NCBI GenBank assembly: GCA_024653865.1
Contig: JANLHD010000074.1
Coordinates: 1-13,726, forward strand
Direction: 5' to 3'
Source: an archaeon
GTDB taxonomy: Archaea > Iainarchaeota > Iainarchaeia > Iainarchaeales > Iainarchaeaceae
DNA: 13,726 bases
The translations under genes and the position numbers were made by a program. Position 1 is the stretch's first letter. Every line of letters starts with the position of its first letter. Positions 12,190 to 13,726 of this stretch are shown piece after piece. The notes beneath the pieces were generated by a model. That model was not told the origin of the DNA, made no database searches, and worked only from the letters and a program-made list of their open reading frames with translations.

Positions 12190-12792
12190 ATGAATTCACA
12201 AAACACCGAAAGCGCGCAAAAGGAACACACCCACTCGCACGCGAATGTTGCGGCAGGCCCCGTGAATGCGGACATGAATATAGGGGAGGTCGTCGCGAGG
12301 TGGCCCGAGACCGCGGAAATAATGACGGGCTATGGCCTTCACTGCGTCGGGTGCCACGTTAACCCTTATGAGTCAATTCGCGCAGGCGCAATGGGCCACG
12401 GAATGAGCGAAGAAACTGTTGATTCGATGGTGAAGGAAATGAACGAAACCCTCGAGGGCACGGAAGAAAAGGACATTAACCTTAGCGATTCTGCGGTGAA
12501 AAAGTTTGCGGAATTAATGGATAAAGAGGGCAAGGCGGGTTGGGGACTCAAGTTCACGGTCGAGCCGGGTGGTTGCTCTGGATACACTTATGCAATGGAT
12601 TTCGCACAAAAGCCACTGGAAACAGAAAGGATTGTGACCGAAAAAGGCATGAAGGTCTTTGTATCCAAGGACGTTTTCAATATGGTGCGCGGAGTTCGGA
12701 TTGATTACCAGGACGGATTGAACGGCGCGGGCTTCAAAATCTCGAACCCGAACGCATCACACTCGTGCGGATGCGGAAAATCATTCCATTAA
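12190..12792 (+). CDS. DUF1858 / A-type Fe-S carrier (HesB/IscA) fusion protein
   Basis: A 200-residue two-domain protein. Residues 1-25 form a His-containing tail (HTHSH). Residues 29-86 match the DUF1858 redox-disulfide domain (MNIGEVVARWPETAEIMTGYGLHCVGC), with CVGC at 52-55, as found with ScdA/hybrid-cluster-related proteins. Residues 97-200 are a complete A-type carrier: C129 (PGGCSGYTY), DGLNGAGFKI (175-184) and C193/C195 in SCGCGKSF. These three cysteines bind the Fe-S cluster handed to client proteins. The CVGC pair could reduce or dock a partner. The ATG has GGAGG (12176-12180) nine bases upstream. It is first in an operon with the Mrp-like ATPase 16 bases downstream, and under the palindrome shared with superoxide dismutase. 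The domain calls are firm; how the two halves cooperate is inferred. Confidence 0.9.
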   Translation: MNSQNTESAQKEHTHSHANVAAGPVNADMNIGEVVARWPETAEIMTGYGLHCVGCHVNPYESIRAGAMGHGMSEETVDSMVKEMNETLEGTEEKDINLSDSAVKKFAELMDKEGKAGWGLKFTVEPGGCSGYTYAMDFAQKPLETERIVTEKGMKVFVSKDVFNMVRGVRIDYQDGLNGAGFKISNPNASHSCGCGKSFH

Positions 12793-12808
12793 AATTTCGG
12801 GTCTTGCA

Positions 12809-13621
12809 ATGCCAATTGAACTCGTGGCCGAAAACCGCACTCCAAAACCGCAGCCAAAGCCCCAAAATGTGAACCCTTTTGCACAGCAGCGTGCGCTTGT
12901 TGAAAAAAATCTTTCACAAGTAAAAAAAATTGTTGCAATCCACTCGGGAAAAGGCGGGGTTGGAAAAACCACTTTTGCGGTCAACTTCGCCGCGGCGCTG
13001 GCAATTGGGGGAAAAAAAGTCGGCCTCATTGATGCTGATGTTGATTGCCCTTCGTGCCACAAAATGCTCGGGTTAACCGGAAGAGTGATGGCTGATGCGA
13101 ACCAAAGGCTGGTTCCCATGAATGCACATGGCATCAAAGTTCTTTCCGTTGGCAACATGGTTGAGGGCGAGAACAGCGCGAACATAATGCGCGGTCCCAT
13201 AATGTTCAAATTGATAAGCGAGATGCTTTACAAGGCGAATTGGGGTGAGCTCGATTTTTTGATAATTGATTTGCCTCCAGGAACCGGGGATAATCCGTTA
13301 ACCATAATGCAGATTGCGCCGCTCGATGGAATGATTATTGTGACGCAGCCCCAGGGGGTTGCGCTTGTGGATGCTATGAAGTCCGCGAACATGGCAAAGC
13401 GCCTGGGCGTTCCTGTGCTAGGGGTCGTAGAAAATATGTCGGGCGAAGTTTTCGGCGAGGGCGGCGCAAAAAACGCGGCGAATGAACTTTCAGTACCTTT
13501 TTTTGGGAGCATTCCTTTGGACAAAAGGTTCAGGGAGCACTCCGAAGCCGGCGAGCCCGCGGTAATTGACAAGGAAATTTTTGCGAGGTTTTCAAAAGTC
13601 ATTCAGGCAATCGGGCTTTGA
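12809..13621 (+). CDS. Mrp/Nbp35-type P-loop ATPase (Fe-S cluster carrier family), atypical cysteines
   Basis: A 270-residue ATPase of the Mrp/ApbC/Nbp35 group, cytosolic dimers that bind and transfer Fe-S clusters. The deviant Walker A is SGKGGVGKTT (46-55), then LIDADVDCPSCHKMLG (73-88), IIDLPPGTGD (152-161) and VVENMSG (206-212). Usual members have a CxxC about ten residues after ENMS; here those residues are missing and ENMSGEVFGEGGA runs straight on. Instead C80 and C83 form CPSC in the switch region, where homologues commonly read GPSI. The first 35 residues are a Pro/Lys/Gln-rich tail. The ATG is 16 bases after the carrier gene stop, without a clear ribosome site. Pairing with the A-type carrier supports an Fe-S role. 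Confidence 0.88.
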   Translation: MPIELVAENRTPKPQPKPQNVNPFAQQRALVEKNLSQVKKIVAIHSGKGGVGKTTFAVNFAAALAIGGKKVGLIDADVDCPSCHKMLGLTGRVMADANQRLVPMNAHGIKVLSVGNMVEGENSANIMRGPIMFKLISEMLYKANWGELDFLIIDLPPGTGDNPLTIMQIAPLDGMIIVTQPQGVALVDAMKSANMAKRLGVPVLGVVENMSGEVFGEGGAKNAANELSVPFFGSIPLDKRFREHSEAGEPAVIDKEIFARFSKVIQAIGL

Positions 13622-13625
13622 AAAT

Positions 13626-13726
13626 TTATTGCGGCGTATTCGCCTCTAGGTATTCATTGCATTGGGAGACCGTCATTTTATTATCATTAAAATAATCTAG
13701 GCACGATTTATCTTCCACATATTGTG
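13626..13726 (-). CDS. C-terminal end of an unidentified gene (partial, cut by window edge)
   Basis: An open minus-strand frame enters from the right edge and ends at TAA (13626-13628), encoding about 32 residues that end in CNEYLEANTPQ, with two cysteines. The other two minus frames are closed by stops within the first 30 bases. It is convergent with the Mrp-like gene, four bases between stops, matching the close packing elsewhere. Too short to identify. Confidence 0.4.
   Translation of the reverse strand, partial: QYVEDKSCLDYFNDNKMTVSQCNEYLEANTPQ

Overview
The window looks like a piece of archaeal chromosome, most likely from a small-genome lineage with many bacterial-type genes (a DPANN group such as Diapherotrites or Micrarchaeota is my guess; the sequence does not prove it). 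The archaeal call rests on expression signals more than on gene content. Start codons repeatedly lie about 23-31 bases downstream of an A/T box (TTTAAA, TTATAAAT, ATTAAATA), as expected for leaderless archaeal transcripts. Operon-internal genes instead carry GGTGA, GGTGG or GGAGG ribosome sites. No tRNA, rRNA, CRISPR array or insertion sequence was seen, and coding density is very high.

Layout, left to right: a DsrE-like small sulfur/redox protein (minus strand), divergent from an M17 leucyl aminopeptidase (plus) and a small unknown gene. Then comes a compact minus-strand operon read transaldolase, 6-phosphogluconate dehydrogenase, 6-phosphogluconolactonase, glucose-6-phosphate dehydrogenase. 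This is a whole oxidative pentose phosphate branch plus transaldolase, with bacterial-type enzymes. Next are a Mn-type superoxide dismutase and a small HExxH metallopeptidase (minus), and a VapBC-like toxin-antitoxin pair with its own 16-bp palindrome (plus). A bacterial-type folate pair (GTP cyclohydrolase I and HPPK, minus) is divergent from a methyltransferase/endonuclease III operon (plus). These are followed by a small unknown gene (minus), a GGDEF-like protein with a degenerate active site (plus), and a two-gene Fe-S operon (plus). The Fe-S operon encodes a DUF1858/A-type carrier fusion and an Mrp/Nbp35-like ATPase. The right edge cuts a minus-strand gene.

How the parts may work together: the pentose phosphate operon would supply NADPH and ribulose-5-phosphate. 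Superoxide dismutase, the Fe-S carrier and the Mrp ATPase form an oxidative-stress/iron-sulfur theme. That theme is backed by a near-identical palindrome, TTAAC(T/G)ATTGTTAATA, in the promoters of the dismutase and of the Fe-S operon about 5.3 kb apart, which suggests a common regulator.

Most unusual items: the shared palindrome; the GGDEF-like protein in an archaeal setting; the Mrp-like ATPase that lacks the usual C-terminal CxxC but has CPSC just after its Asp-Ala-Asp motif; the DUF1858/A-type carrier fusion; and the bacterial-style oxidative pentose phosphate operon.
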